This document shows, in pieces, positions 1 to 8,405 of a stretch of 44,967 nucleotides of DNA. The first letter of the stretch is position 1. Each line of letters starts with the position of its first letter. A program made the position numbers and the translations under genes. Origin of the DNA: CAMYLR01 sp039588915 (GTDB taxonomy: Bacteria; Gemmatimonadota; Gemmatimonadetes; JACCXV01; JAHWKZ01); contig JBDGYV010000032.1 of the NCBI GenBank assembly GCA_039588915.1, positions 1-44,967 on the forward strand. The letters run 5' to 3'. The notes beneath the pieces were generated by a model. It worked only from the letters and a program-made list of their open reading frames with translations. It had not been told where the DNA came from and searched no databases.

Positions 1-1011
1 TGGAAAGCCTTGAACACTTGTTGTTCGGTCGATCAGCTTGTGATTTCTTTCTCCAATATTTCTTGATCTTACGACCTCCACACGTTCGTTAACGGTGTTG
101 TCGTCGCAATCATCAGAAAACAGCCATGCGCCTGAATTGCACGCAGACTTGCTACCGTAATTCGCATGTTTGCCGTCCGCTACCCAGACCCGAGGGTACC
201 ACTTGAAATGACTGGGATTGGGGTAAGCAAACTCAGGATACCACCACCAGCGTGACTTGTCTGCTGGCGGGTTTGCAACCCCGTAATGAGCGGAGAGGAA
301 CGCTCTACTCGTCTTCCACCTATTATCATATGAATCATAGGCCACCTCGAGAATGATGATTTCGCTGTCGCCATCATGACTAAACAGTCCGGTATCCCTA
401 TGATATCCGAGGATGTACGCGATTCTTACTACGTCGATGATTGCCGTACAGTGTCCCGAAACACCATTGTAGTAGTAAGCGCCACAGGATCTCTTGTGAT
501 GCGCCATCCAATACGTCTCTCGTGACTTATCTCCATCGTGCCGGCTGAATCTTAGGACTGGCCTAAAGTTGTACGCCAACCGCCACTCACATTCATCATC
601 GACACCGTCCCCATCGACATCTTGTCCAGTCACAGTCCTGTAGCGGCAAGTATCCATCGTCAAACCGGGCAAAGAGTATCCCTCGCTTGACCCCCAACCA
701 CCGCCGCCGCTGCCACCACATGTTTCCGGATTGCTGCAGTACTGGGGATCAAAACCACCGACGGCAACATCGCCACTCGAAACCGTCGTAAGCGACACGC
801 TGTGCGGAGCTACATCTTCAAGCGCAGAGATCGGCGCTGTTGGCGACGACGGCGCATCCTGTGTTTTCACGCGGCGTGCAAAATTTATCTCGGGTTTCGT
901 AACTTCTTGCTGGCTTTCCACCGGCGCAAAGGGCTCCTCGCTGCAAGCACCAAGAAGTAGAGCAACAAGCAGACAGAAGAAGGCCGCTGAACATACCCTG
1001 TGTCTAGTCAT
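1..1011 (-). CDS. Secreted lipoprotein, Vps62-like (C-terminus cut by window edge)
   Basis: This is an open reading frame of 337 codons with no stop before the window edge. It starts at an ATG preceded by AAAGGA about 9 nt upstream. The first 23 residues form a lipoprotein signal: Thr-Arg-His-Arg, a hydrophobic stretch, then a lipobox LLGAC with Cys23. A Ser/Thr/Pro-rich and Gly-rich linker follows to about residue 115. Next is a folded domain with a calcium-binding-like DVDGDGVDDE segment, a SHDGDSE segment and a VWVADGKHANYGS segment. The HDGD(W/S)E and H-x-x-Y-x-S patterns recall Vps62-type domains, which is a resemblance only. The protein is probably anchored in the outer or inner membrane facing the periplasm or outside. 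It lies divergent from the relict regulator tail at 1516-1566, as the other small lipoproteins here lie divergent from intact regulators. The function is unknown. Confidence 0.8.
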   Translation of the reverse strand, partial: MTRHRVCSAAFFCLLVALLLGACSEEPFAPVESQQEVTKPEINFARRVKTQDAPSSPTAPISALEDVAPHSVSLTTVSSGDVAVGGFDPQYCSNPETCGGSGGGGWGSSEGYSLPGLTMDTCRYRTVTGQDVDGDGVDDECEWRLAYNFRPVLRFSRHDGDKSRETYWMAHHKRSCGAYYYNGVSGHCTAIIDVVRIAYILGYHRDTGLFSHDGDSEIIILEVAYDSYDNRWKTSRAFLSAHYGVANPPADKSRWWWYPEFAYPNPSHFKWYPRVWVADGKHANYGSKSACNSGAWLFSDDCDDNTVNERVEVVRSRNIGERNHKLIDRTTSVQGFP

Positions 1012-1260
1012 TGGTTAGGTCCTTTGTGTAGGCTAGCAACTCCGGGTTAGTCTTCGATCATGAAGAGCACACCTGGTGCCGCCGCACCGCAGACCACGTG
1101 TATAACCAAGCCGGGCAACGCAATACAGAGAACGGGCTCAAACCAACCCTCGTCAGGCCGCAACGAGATCTGTCGATGTGTTGACACCGCTACGGCGCTG
1201 GTTGGTTCGCTGGAGCCACTTTGCTGGAACTCAAAGGTGAATACTGAGCGAGGCGGTTAG
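1012..1260. other. Intergenic stretch between lipoprotein and recombinase remnant
   Basis: This stretch holds the ribosome binding site of the lipoprotein gene on the minus strand. I see no convincing gene and no 11-bp repeat promoter of the type found in the other modules. A TAGCCT that could be a minus-strand -10 box occurs near 1030, without support from upstream repeats. Confidence 0.4.
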
Positions 1261-1515
1261 GACGGTCGCAGACGCGAGTCAACCGTGCCTATTGGTCCAA
1301 GTGTTCGAGCAGCAGTCGATCGAATCCTTAAGGAGCGCCGAGGGATCGCTCGCGCTCCGCTATTCCCGTCACCATGCGATCCCACAAGACCAGTGAGCCG
1401 ACACTTAGCCGATCGATGGCTCAGGAGAGCCGAGGAACTAGCCGGTTTGAGACCGCATGAGGGAAGTTTGTGGCACGCCTATCGACGGAAGTGGGTCACC
1501 GAGCGGAAGCATCTC
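1261..1515 (+). pseudogene. Tyrosine recombinase (integrase) C-terminal fragment
   Basis: The frame is open from the stop at 1258-1260 and reads a typical fragment of a phage-type tyrosine integrase. It contains a VPIGPSV beta-hairpin segment, an APLFPSP segment, a helix with RWLRRAEELAGL, and then SLWHAYRRKW followed by TERKHL. The HxYR part fits the family's catalytic H-x-x-R box. The N-terminal arm-binding and core-binding domains and the first catalytic Arg are missing. The following G-G-W / nucleophile-Tyr region is replaced by the tail of another gene family from about 1516 on. It cannot be an active recombinase. The call rests on motif resemblance. Confidence 0.7.
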
Positions 1516-1566
1516 GGCGGGCTTCGCGGGTACCCGCCGTACGAGCGTCTGGTACGGCCGCGCTGA
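1516..1566 (+). pseudogene. Relict 3' end of a sixth BTAD/TPR regulator
   Basis: In frame with the integrase fragment, the last residues read GGLRGYPPYERLVRPR and then TGA. The intact regulators at 9314-11857 and 15216-17771 end in GYPPFEELVRPR and TYPPFQELVRPKG. The nucleotide sequence GGGTACCCGCCGTACGAG is also close to the D-module counterpart. This is therefore the tail of a lost paralog on the plus strand, convergent with and only 17 bp from the end of the regulator at 1584-4079. All upstream domains of this copy are gone. Confidence 0.75.
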
Positions 1567-1583
1567 ACGGAGGCCAGGAACGC

Positions 1584-4079
1584 TCAGCCTTTCGGCCGCA
1601 ACAACTCCTGAAACGGCTCGTAATCCCACAGTGGTTCGAGGTCGGGATCGATGTGCAGAACACCCGGGTCCGCCGAGGCGCCCTCTCTGAAGGCCTGTCG
1701 CAGGAGCCCTACCGCTTTTTCATGATCTCCCAAATGTGCCGCCAGCCGAGCGCGCCAGAGGGTGTATTGACCGTGATGGTTGTAGGGCTGGGCTCCAAAA
1801 CCCTCCATCCACTCGGCAGTTTGGATCGCCGTCTCGCGATCGCCCTCACGCAGGGCGAGCACCGCTAGCCGGCCACGGAAATCGGGGTCGACCGTGGTAG
1901 GAGAAGCCAACCACTCGTAGTGCGGCTTGCTCTCATCCCACCGTTTGGCGACGTAGAGAAACGCGCCCCTCGACTGATGAAGCATGGGACTCTCTTCGTC
2001 AACAGAGGGCGCTGAGAACCACGGGAGGGCCAATCCGACGACCTGCTGGGCAGCGTCCTCGTAGCCGTGCACGCGGAGCTCCATAATCAACCGAAACAGG
2101 TACGTAAACTGCCACGGCTTCCGAATGGAAGACTCTTTCACTAGCTGAACGGCGGCTTCCGTATTGCCTAACCCGACATGCGCGCGTGCCTCCTCCCACC
2201 GAAGCCACGCGCTCTCGGGCCGGTGTTCTTGTCCCCGTTTGATGGTCGCGAGTTCCGCTTCATGATCCCCAAGATCGTGATACGCGGATGCGAATGTGGA
2301 CCAGTAGTCCGGCCACGTGAGCAGCCATCCACGTGGCTCCAACCCGGTTAGGATATCAACTGCTTCGCGAGGGCTATTCAGGGCCAGCGCCTCGATTGCG
2401 AGCTTGTACAACCACTCCGAGTCGGGCGTGATGCGAGTAACCGTCTTCATCGCCTGATACGCCCCGACGTGGTTGCCCCGCTGGAGTGCGGCATGATAAT
2501 CGAGCATCGCGCGATCCCATGGCGGTAGCCGATCGCGCACGTCTTCGAGCGACCGGATAAGCGAATCCGCCTCGGCCCATTGCCCCATATATCGGTGTGC
2601 AAAAAGGGCCCACATCAAAGGCGCTGTAAAGGAGCGGTCGAGGGCCGCGGCCTCGTGGAAAAGCTCTACCGACTCGGCGCGCCGCCCTTGGAAAAATCGA
2701 TCCAATCCGACCGAGAATCGCTGATAAGCATCGTAACTGGGCGGCTGGCTCGCGGCTTGTGCCCACGACACGAGCCGCGAATCGTAATACGTGGCGAGTG
2801 CCCCGATCGCACGTTGTCGCAGAACTTCGACGGCGTTCTGGGGTGCCCCAATCGGTGCCGAGACCTCATCAATCGTTCGCAACACTTCACCTGAGGGCAT
2901 CTCCACGATCTGGGCTTGAAAAACCAACGAATCGTCATAACGGAAATAGGAACCCGAGATCAAGACACCGGCACCCATCTCTTCCGCCAGCGACTGGGCT
3001 CGCGCCACGGCTGAACGGTCTCCGTTCTTCTCCAGTCGTTGTACGACTTGCGCCACCGTGCTGGACGAAACCGGTTGGACGAAACCAGTCCCGGTAAGCC
3101 CCTGCGTGATCCAGTCGGTGGCCACCAGTCCGAGCGGATCTAGTTCGCTATCCCCCGTTCGGTTTTCGAATGGCACAACCACGACCCGCCGGTTGTCGTA
3201 CCGAACGCTCTCGGTGCAAAGAACCAGGAACGCAGCTATGGCAGCCGTCAAGAGCGTCACACGTTTGAATTGCAAGCCTCCCAGCCATCGCGATCCCGTC
3301 GTCCGGCCTGGAAGCTCGAACAATCTCCAATGAGACTCGATCTCTTGATCGACGCCGTTGTAACCATTCGCCGGTGCTTCGCGCAGACGCTTCGCAAGAG
3401 CTTCGACGTCGGGGTCGGGATCGGCCTCGAACTCGTCGCGCAGGAGTTCGGTGTGAGCGTGCGCCAAATCCAGCGCTCGGCCTCGGTCACCGGTGGCCTC
3501 GAGTGCCAACATGAGCCTCACTGTGACACGTGCGCTGGACGGGTCTTCTGCTGCTAACCGCCGCCACCAGCGAATCGCTGAGGTTAGATCTCCGCCGTGC
3601 TCGGCCTCGACGGCGAGAGTTTCAAGTGCGGTGTGGTAGTGGCGGGCGAAGCGTTCGCGCTCTATGCGCGCCCACTCTTCAAAATCCAACCCGTTTCTGA
3701 GGTGGAAACCTTCGAGGAAGGGTCCTGTGTAGGACGCGACCGCCTCTTCCCACTCTTCCGCTGTAATCGCCTTTCGGAATCGGTCGATATCCGAATCCAC
3801 GATCTCCGAATTCAGACGCAGATCGTCGTTGATTGAGACAATCGATTCTCGGCCAAGCGTTTTGCGAAGTTCGTGGACGGCGACGTTTAACGAGTTCCGA
3901 GCCCGACGGGAGTCGCTTTCGGGCCACAGGAAGGCCAACAGCTTGTCGCGCGTGATCTGCCCGGGTGTCGTCGCCAGAAGGGCGAGGATGGCGAGTTCTT
4001 GATGTCGGGGGGCGAGGTCGGTGAGAACACCGTCCGGACCCTCAACGGAGGCTCCGCCGAGGAGACGAAGATCGAACAT
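1584..4079 (-). CDS. Membrane-anchored SARP/BTAD regulator with TPRs (module B)
   Basis: The product is 831 aa. Residues about 15-95 form an OmpR/PhoB-type winged helix (LLAFLWPESD, then the RNSLNVAVHELRK recognition region). Residues 98-245 are a bacterial transcriptional activation domain (YTGPFLEGFHL, FEEWARIERERF). A hydrophobic segment at 272-289 is a single predicted membrane helix. It is followed by VVPFENRTGD at 301-310, which opens a FlgO/TolB-like domain, and then by TPR-type helical pairs to the C-terminus (APWDRAMLDY, then a terminal RPKG). Known SARPs activate transcription by binding 11-bp-spaced direct repeats. The helix between BTAD and TPRs suggests a cytoplasmic DNA-binding head and a periplasmic sensor. 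The divergent neighbour is a small lipoprotein gene (4235-4978), and a repeat-type promoter lies between them. The target and signal are inferred. Confidence 0.9.
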   Translation of the reverse strand: MFDLRLLGGASVEGPDGVLTDLAPRHQELAILALLATTPGQITRDKLLAFLWPESDSRRARNSLNVAVHELRKTLGRESIVSINDDLRLNSEIVDSDIDRFRKAITAEEWEEAVASYTGPFLEGFHLRNGLDFEEWARIERERFARHYHTALETLAVEAEHGGDLTSAIRWWRRLAAEDPSSARVTVRLMLALEATGDRGRALDLAHAHTELLRDEFEADPDPDVEALAKRLREAPANGYNGVDQEIESHWRLFELPGRTTGSRWLGGLQFKRVTLLTAAIAAFLVLCTESVRYDNRRVVVVPFENRTGDSELDPLGLVATDWITQGLTGTGFVQPVSSSTVAQVVQRLEKNGDRSAVARAQSLAEEMGAGVLISGSYFRYDDSLVFQAQIVEMPSGEVLRTIDEVSAPIGAPQNAVEVLRQRAIGALATYYDSRLVSWAQAASQPPSYDAYQRFSVGLDRFFQGRRAESVELFHEAAALDRSFTAPLMWALFAHRYMGQWAEADSLIRSLEDVRDRLPPWDRAMLDYHAALQRGNHVGAYQAMKTVTRITPDSEWLYKLAIEALALNSPREAVDILTGLEPRGWLLTWPDYWSTFASAYHDLGDHEAELATIKRGQEHRPESAWLRWEEARAHVGLGNTEAAVQLVKESSIRKPWQFTYLFRLIMELRVHGYEDAAQQVVGLALPWFSAPSVDEESPMLHQSRGAFLYVAKRWDESKPHYEWLASPTTVDPDFRGRLAVLALREGDRETAIQTAEWMEGFGAQPYNHHGQYTLWRARLAAHLGDHEKAVGLLRQAFREGASADPGVLHIDPDLEPLWDYEPFQELLRPKG

Positions 4080-4100
4080 TTTTTTGATTCCAGCCCCTAG

Positions 4101-4143
4101 TTAAGCCGCACTTAAGAGGAGCTTAAGCGCCGTTCCCTACAAT
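4101..4143 (+). promoter_or_regulatory. SARP-type promoter of module B: three TTAAG repeats
   Basis: TTAAG occurs at 4101, 4112 and 4123, an exact 11-bp period. With heptamers read as TTAAGCC, TTAAGAG and TTAAGCG, the last ends 8 bp before a TACAAT -10 box (4138-4143). There is no good -35 box. The lipoprotein start lies at 4235. The repeats also sit 22 bp upstream of the divergent regulator start, so autoregulation is possible. Confidence 0.75.
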
Positions 4144-4234
4144 AGCCGCGGTTCAACTGCCAGTGCAAACCAGCCAGCAGATGGCAACAGACCGTCAGAC
4201 CGGCATGGATGCCAACAATCTGAGAGGAGTGAGC

Positions 4235-4978
4235 ATGAAAAACCTAGTAGTACTGCCCGCGGTCGTTCTGGCGCTTGTCTTTGCCGTGAACTGCCAAGAA
4301 GACTCGTCAACGCCCCTGGGAGCTGACACGGAGTCAACCGCACCCCGGTTCCACCACAATCCCGGACATGGTGGTGGCGGCGGTCCCGGTGGTGGTGGCG
4401 GTGACAAAGGGGAAGTCCGAGCGGACGTCTCGACAACTGGAGCGTTCATCGTCACAGGTACAAACCAGCCTGTAGAGCGGGACAACAAGAACAACTTCTG
4501 GTTCGGGCGGGCGATCGTGAACGGCACGACCAATTTCGCCGCGAGCAAGGCGAGTCCCGCTTGTACCCTCGATGATCCGTCCAGCGGAGGATCGGATGGC
4601 GGGGGAAACGTCGCCGGTCGCTTACAGGACGCCCTCGTCGACGCGGTGGGCAAAGACCGCGCGATGAGTTTCCGGGTGTTCAAGAACATCCTCGGAGAGC
4701 CGGGGCACGGTGTCTCCGTCAACTCGGATACGGGCAAAGTTGATGAGGACCTCGGAACAGTCGCTGTCATAGTGCGGGGAACAACCGTGAGTGCCAACGT
4801 ACCGGCTAACCAGTGCTGCATCCCGAGCGTTCTGACGTTCACCGGCGGCGATATCCACGCTGTCACACGATGGGACGAAGACGGCGACGGCGTTCTGGAA
4901 CCCAGTGAACCGATCGCCGCCCTAGACTGCCCACACTTGGACACGCTCGTCGCCACGATGTCGGAGCCAACACCCTAA
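4235..4978 (+). CDS. Small secreted lipoprotein, module B
   Basis: The product is 247 aa. I chose the ATG at 4235 because GAGAGGAG lies just upstream and a signal peptide starts there (MKNLVVLPAV...). The presumed lipid-modified residue is Cys20 in FAVNC, an atypical lipobox with Asn at -1. A His/Gly/Pro-rich linker follows (about 35-60) and then one folded domain. That domain contains NFAASKASPACTL, a DALVDAVGK helix, a VIVRGTT strand, LTFTGGDIHAVTRWD and an acidic DEDGDGVLEP loop of EF-hand-like composition. The C-terminus CPHLDTLVATM matches the layout of the D-module lipoprotein, so the two appear homologous. Expression is probably controlled by the TTAAG-repeat promoter and the divergent membrane-anchored regulator. 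The biochemical role is unknown. Export to the cell envelope is well supported. Confidence 0.85.
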   Translation: MKNLVVLPAVVLALVFAVNCQEDSSTPLGADTESTAPRFHHNPGHGGGGGPGGGGGDKGEVRADVSTTGAFIVTGTNQPVERDNKNNFWFGRAIVNGTTNFAASKASPACTLDDPSSGGSDGGGNVAGRLQDALVDAVGKDRAMSFRVFKNILGEPGHGVSVNSDTGKVDEDLGTVAVIVRGTTVSANVPANQCCIPSVLTFTGGDIHAVTRWDEDGDGVLEPSEPIAALDCPHLDTLVATMSEPTP

Positions 4979-4998
4979 ATCTTTACCGGCGCCAGCCT

Positions 4999-5035
4999 GA
5001 CGGTGGCGTCCCTTGGGGCGCCACCGTCTCTTTTT
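4999..5035 (+). terminator. Intrinsic terminator after module B lipoprotein
   Basis: A perfect 10-bp stem GACGGTGGCG (4999-5008) pairs with CGCCACCGTC (5019-5028). The loop contains a further CC/GG pair, and the run TCTTTTT follows directly. It ends the plus-strand lipoprotein transcript and abuts the stop codon of the convergent regulator. Confidence 0.9.
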
Positions 5036-7649
5036 ACCCCTTCGGCCCCATCAATTCCTGGTAAGCGGCGTCATCCCAGAGTAGCTCGAAGGCAGGATCG
5101 ATGTGTGTCCACGAGTTGGCGGGGTGGCCGTAGTTCCGGCCGATAAAAGCAAAGGGGCTTCGGGAGATCGCTGACATTGCTTGGCGAAGTAGCGCGATCG
5201 CTCGATCTCGGTCACCAAGAGAGGCGGCGATTCGCGCCCGCCATAATAGCTCGCTGCCGGAACGACCGAGGTCGGGGTACGCCTTCAGCGACTCAGCGTA
5301 GCGCATCGCCTTAGGTCGCTCCCCCAAACGCGCCGCGATCACGCCAAGGTGTCCTGAGATGTCGCGGTCGACGGGATCCTGCTCGGCCAACCAATCGAAG
5401 AGAGCCTGACAATCTCCCCAGCGCCCCGCCGTGTAGAGCAGGCTACCTCGGCTCCACGCGTGCACGCCGTTCATCTCGCCATCGGGGCCAGCGGCAAGCC
5501 ACGTCCCGGTTTGCTCGATCGCGCGCTGGGCGGCCTCCTCATGCCCGTGTACGAGGAGCTCACCGATCAGAACGCGCAGGGTCAGCTCTGGACTAGACGC
5601 GGCAATCGCCTGGTCGAATCGCGCCACCGCTTCGTCGACGCGTCCAAGCCCGGCCAATGCGCGAATCTCGACCCGCAGTCTGGACCCGGGATGGTCGATA
5701 TACTGGGCATCTTCCAGTTCTTTGGCGTAGTCGCCATGCCAATGGCGAGCCCAGGTCCGCGTGGACCAGTAGTCCGAACCCGGCCACGGCCAATCTCGAA
5801 GCCAACCTTGATCCGACTCCAACCGTGCCAGCAGATCCGCTGCTTCACCTGGCCGCCGAAGAAGCAGCGCCGTGATCGCTAGCTCATAGAGCCACTCAGA
5901 CTTGGGTGTGATCTCGACCACTCGTCGCATCGCCCGATACGAGCCCACTACGTCACCTTTCGAGCGCGCGTTGAGGTAGTCGAGCATCGCCACGTCCCAC
6001 GGCGCCAGTCGCTCGCGCTCGCCATGGAGGCGTTTCATCGCCGCCTCGGCGGCATCCGGGATTTCCAATTCGAGGTTCGCACCACCGTACGTCCAAACGG
6101 TCATCCAGGCAGCCTTGTGATGGGCCAACACAGCCCAGACGAGCGGTGACGTGAACGTTGGGTCTGCAGCCGCCGCCTCGTGAAAAAGGAGAACCGCTTT
6201 GTCGTATTCGCGATTGAAGTAGAGATCCAATCCGCTGGCGTACATTCGATACGCCTCGAAGCTGGGTGGCTGACTCGCGGCGTCGGCCCATGACGCCAGG
6301 CGACGATCGAGATGCGTCGCCAGTGAGCCCACCACCTGCTGTCTCAGGTCTTCGACCGTTTCGACCGGGTCCTCGATCGGTCCCCGAACCTCGTCCAACC
6401 CACCCAGCAATTCGCCCGAAACCAAATCCAGGAGTCGCGCTTCAAATACGATGGAGTCCGCACGTTGGGAATAGGAACCCATGACGAGTGTGCCGGCACC
6501 TGTTTCCGCGGTCACGGTGTGCGCCCAGCTCAAAACATCGTCCGCCTCTTCCCCATCCGTCGGAGCTGGGCTCGGCCCTAACCCAGCAAACACGACGCGG
6601 ACGAGTCCCGTTCGGGACAGCTCCTGCGTGATCCGCTCGCCAGTCAGCCGGCCGATCGGCTCCAACGCGGGATCGCCAGTGCGGTTCGCGAAACCGGCAA
6701 CCACGACGCGCCGCGGGTCGCGCTCTGCGGGCGCCGACGTTGGGCCAAAGAACCACAGGAGTCCGCCAACCGCGATGACGCTGACAACGGCGACCGCTGC
6801 CCAGCGCCACGAAAAACCACGCTGGTGCGCGACTGGAACGTGCGGTAACCCCGAACCCGTCTCGGCCGGTGGGTGCACATCATCGATCTCCGAGAACGGC
6901 GTTGGGGCCATTCCTTCGACCCGCGCTTGCTCCTCCCGGATCGCTTCCGCCAGCGCGACCGTCTCCGCTGAAGGTTCAAGCTCGAGCTCTTCCGCCAGCC
7001 GCCGCTCGAACGATTGAAACTCGCGGATCGCACCTGGACGATCACCCAACCGTCGCAAGTGCTCCATCAGATGCTGAATGATTGTCTCGCTGTCTGGCTC
7101 CCACTGCAGCGCTTGACGCAGCCAGTGCAGCGCTCCGACGCCGTTGTCACTCGCTACCCGCTCGTCCGCCAGCTCTACGGCTGCGGTCACAGCCAAACCA
7201 CGCAACCGATCGCGCTCACCCTCGAGCCAGCGCTCGAACTCGACACAGCCCGAGACGTAAAACCCGTTCAGCAGCTCGCCGCCGTAGAGCTCGAGCGCTT
7301 CGATCCTGTCGCCCGCTTCCAGCGCCGTCTCGAACGCCTCGGCATCGTTCCAGAATCGCTCCTGATCGAGCCCCACCTCTTCATCCCCGCGCGTGATCAC
7401 CACACCTTCGCCCAAACTTCTCCGAAGCATGTACAGCGTCTGGCTGAGCGCGTGTCGGGCCCGCCGTTGGCTCAGCTCGGGCCAAAAGATTCCCAGCAGC
7501 GTATCGCGATGGTGAAAACCGTTCGGGCGGGCCAGCGTGAGGTAGGCCAAGAGCGCCACCAGCTTCGGGCGCCCCAGCACGATGCAGAAGTCCTGCCCGT
7601 TTGCGGGATCGCTCAGTTCGAGCGTCCCAAGGGTGCGGAACTCAATCAT
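5034..7649 (-). CDS. Membrane-anchored SARP/BTAD regulator with TPRs (module C)
   Basis: The product is 871 aa. The winged helix covers about 10-95 (TLLGIFWPELS, RHALSQTLYMLRRSLG) and is somewhat divergent from the other paralogs. The BTAD follows at about 100-245 (LYGGELLNGFYV, FERWLEGERDRL). A Pro/Ser-rich linker precedes a clear membrane helix at 283-301 (WAAVAVVSVIAVGGLLWFF). The distal half opens with VVVAGFANRTGD (316-326) and contains TPR-like helices with the family signatures SQPPSFEAYRMYASGLD and APWDVAMLDYL. The N-terminus is Arg-flanked and cytoplasmic by the positive-inside rule, and the TPR part is predicted periplasmic. Upstream on the same strand is a separate 161-aa gene. The lipoprotein (8406-9182) and its repeat promoter lie just beyond it. 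The signal sensed and the DNA target are inferred from layout. Confidence 0.9.
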   Translation of the reverse strand: MIEFRTLGTLELSDPANGQDFCIVLGRPKLVALLAYLTLARPNGFHHRDTLLGIFWPELSQRRARHALSQTLYMLRRSLGEGVVITRGDEEVGLDQERFWNDAEAFETALEAGDRIEALELYGGELLNGFYVSGCVEFERWLEGERDRLRGLAVTAAVELADERVASDNGVGALHWLRQALQWEPDSETIIQHLMEHLRRLGDRPGAIREFQSFERRLAEELELEPSAETVALAEAIREEQARVEGMAPTPFSEIDDVHPPAETGSGLPHVPVAHQRGFSWRWAAVAVVSVIAVGGLLWFFGPTSAPAERDPRRVVVAGFANRTGDPALEPIGRLTGERITQELSRTGLVRVVFAGLGPSPAPTDGEEADDVLSWAHTVTAETGAGTLVMGSYSQRADSIVFEARLLDLVSGELLGGLDEVRGPIEDPVETVEDLRQQVVGSLATHLDRRLASWADAASQPPSFEAYRMYASGLDLYFNREYDKAVLLFHEAAAADPTFTSPLVWAVLAHHKAAWMTVWTYGGANLELEIPDAAEAAMKRLHGERERLAPWDVAMLDYLNARSKGDVVGSYRAMRRVVEITPKSEWLYELAITALLLRRPGEAADLLARLESDQGWLRDWPWPGSDYWSTRTWARHWHGDYAKELEDAQYIDHPGSRLRVEIRALAGLGRVDEAVARFDQAIAASSPELTLRVLIGELLVHGHEEAAQRAIEQTGTWLAAGPDGEMNGVHAWSRGSLLYTAGRWGDCQALFDWLAEQDPVDRDISGHLGVIAARLGERPKAMRYAESLKAYPDLGRSGSELLWRARIAASLGDRDRAIALLRQAMSAISRSPFAFIGRNYGHPANSWTHIDPAFELLWDDAAYQELMGPKG

Positions 7650-7737
7650 AGGCTCTACTTCCAGAATAAGATTGTACGCGCCTGTTCACTCTCTTTCCAC
7701 TCTTGAGCAAATCGCACGTAACCATTCGTAACACCCC

Positions 7738-8223
7738 CTAGAGAGACAGGAGCCACTCCGGTAGCGGAGAATCGGCAGCGTCGTGCAGGCGTCGGATCCG
7801 CTCGACGACTGTGTCCAGAGCCCAGCCGGGACGGTTCGCATCGATTCCCGGTGCGACTACTGCACCGTTACCGTCAGCCAGCTTGGTGTGGATGATGCGA
7901 TCGCACTGATCGACGAACTCGTTCCACTCCACACGGTGCGCATCACGGAAGTCGGGTTTGTTGGGGATCAATCCAGCGTCGTGCAGGTCTTTGGGAACCT
8001 CCTTCCACCGACCACGAACTCCTCTTCTGTCGTTGGTCGGGAAGAATTCGAACATCCGGCTCGGCCGCTCAGGCAGGAGGGCGTCCCGCACCCACTCGAA
8101 CAGGTAGGTCTCTGCCAAGCAGGCGGCGAACAGAATCTCTCGCCGACGCGCGTCAGCACCCGCTCGCTGGGTCTCTTTTCGCGCGTCACGATACCAATCT
8201 GGGGCAAACATCGATCTGGCCAC
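7738..8223 (-). CDS. Hypothetical all-alpha cytoplasmic protein
   Basis: The product is up to 161 aa. The GTG at 8223 gives MARSMFAPDWYRD and the ATG at 8211 gives MFAPDWYRD. Neither has a strong ribosome binding site. There is no signal peptide or membrane helix. The composition is helical, with clustered Arg/Asp/Trp and segments such as RREILFAACLAETYLFEWVRDALL and FVDQCDRIIHTKL. The general look recalls HEPN-like helical bundles, but I do not see a secure R-x4-6-H motif and do not assign it. It is codirectional with the module C regulator (88-bp gap) and sits between that regulator and the repeat promoter of the module C lipoprotein. The two may be co-transcribed. The function is not known. 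Confidence 0.6.
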   Translation of the reverse strand: MARSMFAPDWYRDARKETQRAGADARRREILFAACLAETYLFEWVRDALLPERPSRMFEFFPTNDRRGVRGRWKEVPKDLHDAGLIPNKPDFRDAHRVEWNEFVDQCDRIIHTKLADGNGAVVAPGIDANRPGWALDTVVERIRRLHDAADSPLPEWLLSL

Positions 8224-8256
8224 GTCACAGTCTACTCGGGACCTCTCACCCGATGA

Positions 8257-8271
8257 TCATCTGCGAGATGA
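8257..8271. promoter_or_regulatory. Inverted repeat TCATCT-GCG-AGATGA upstream of module C promoter
   Basis: A perfect 6-bp dyad (TCATCT / AGATGA) surrounds GCG, with its centre at 8264. The centre is 31 bp, about three helical turns, from the centre of the CTATCA...TGATAG dyad at 8285-8305. It lies between the divergent genes starting at 8223 and 8406 and could be an auxiliary operator. This is a candidate only. Confidence 0.4.
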
Positions 8272-8284
8272 GAGTTTCGCCGGC

Positions 8285-8330
8285 CTATCATCTGTCAGGT
8301 GATAGAGCGGTGATAGTTCGTGGCTACTCT
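8285..8330 (+). promoter_or_regulatory. SARP-type promoter of module C: GTGATAG repeats
   Basis: GTGATAG occurs twice, at 8299 and 8310, exactly 11 bp apart. A degenerate unit TCATCTG sits one period further up at 8288. The last repeat ends 8 bp before TACTCT (8325-8330), a -10-like box. The stretch 8285-8305 also reads as an imperfect 21-bp palindrome (CTATCA...TGATAG). The same arrangement recurs at 27054-27096 in front of a beta-propeller lipoprotein gene. Confidence 0.7.
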
Positions 8331-8405
8331 CCATCCAGTCAACGACAGAATCGAACATGTGCACCCTGCCAGCCGAGGGGCGCCCCCTCTGGGAGGAGAA
8401 GAGTC

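Noticed and set aside
4195..4956. Long minus-strand open frame over the module B lipoprotein
   Set aside because: It is an antisense shadow, Pro/Ser/Thr-rich with no ribosome binding site. The plus-strand frame has a signal peptide and homologs in the window.
8285..8305. The 21-bp palindrome CTATCA...TGATAG as a simple repressor operator
   Set aside because: The same bases are better explained as 11-bp direct repeats, since the second GTGATAG at 8310 and the fixed 8-bp gap to the -10 box also fit. The dyad at 27079-27099 is imperfect in the same way. I kept only the neighbouring dyad at 8257-8271 as a separate weak candidate.
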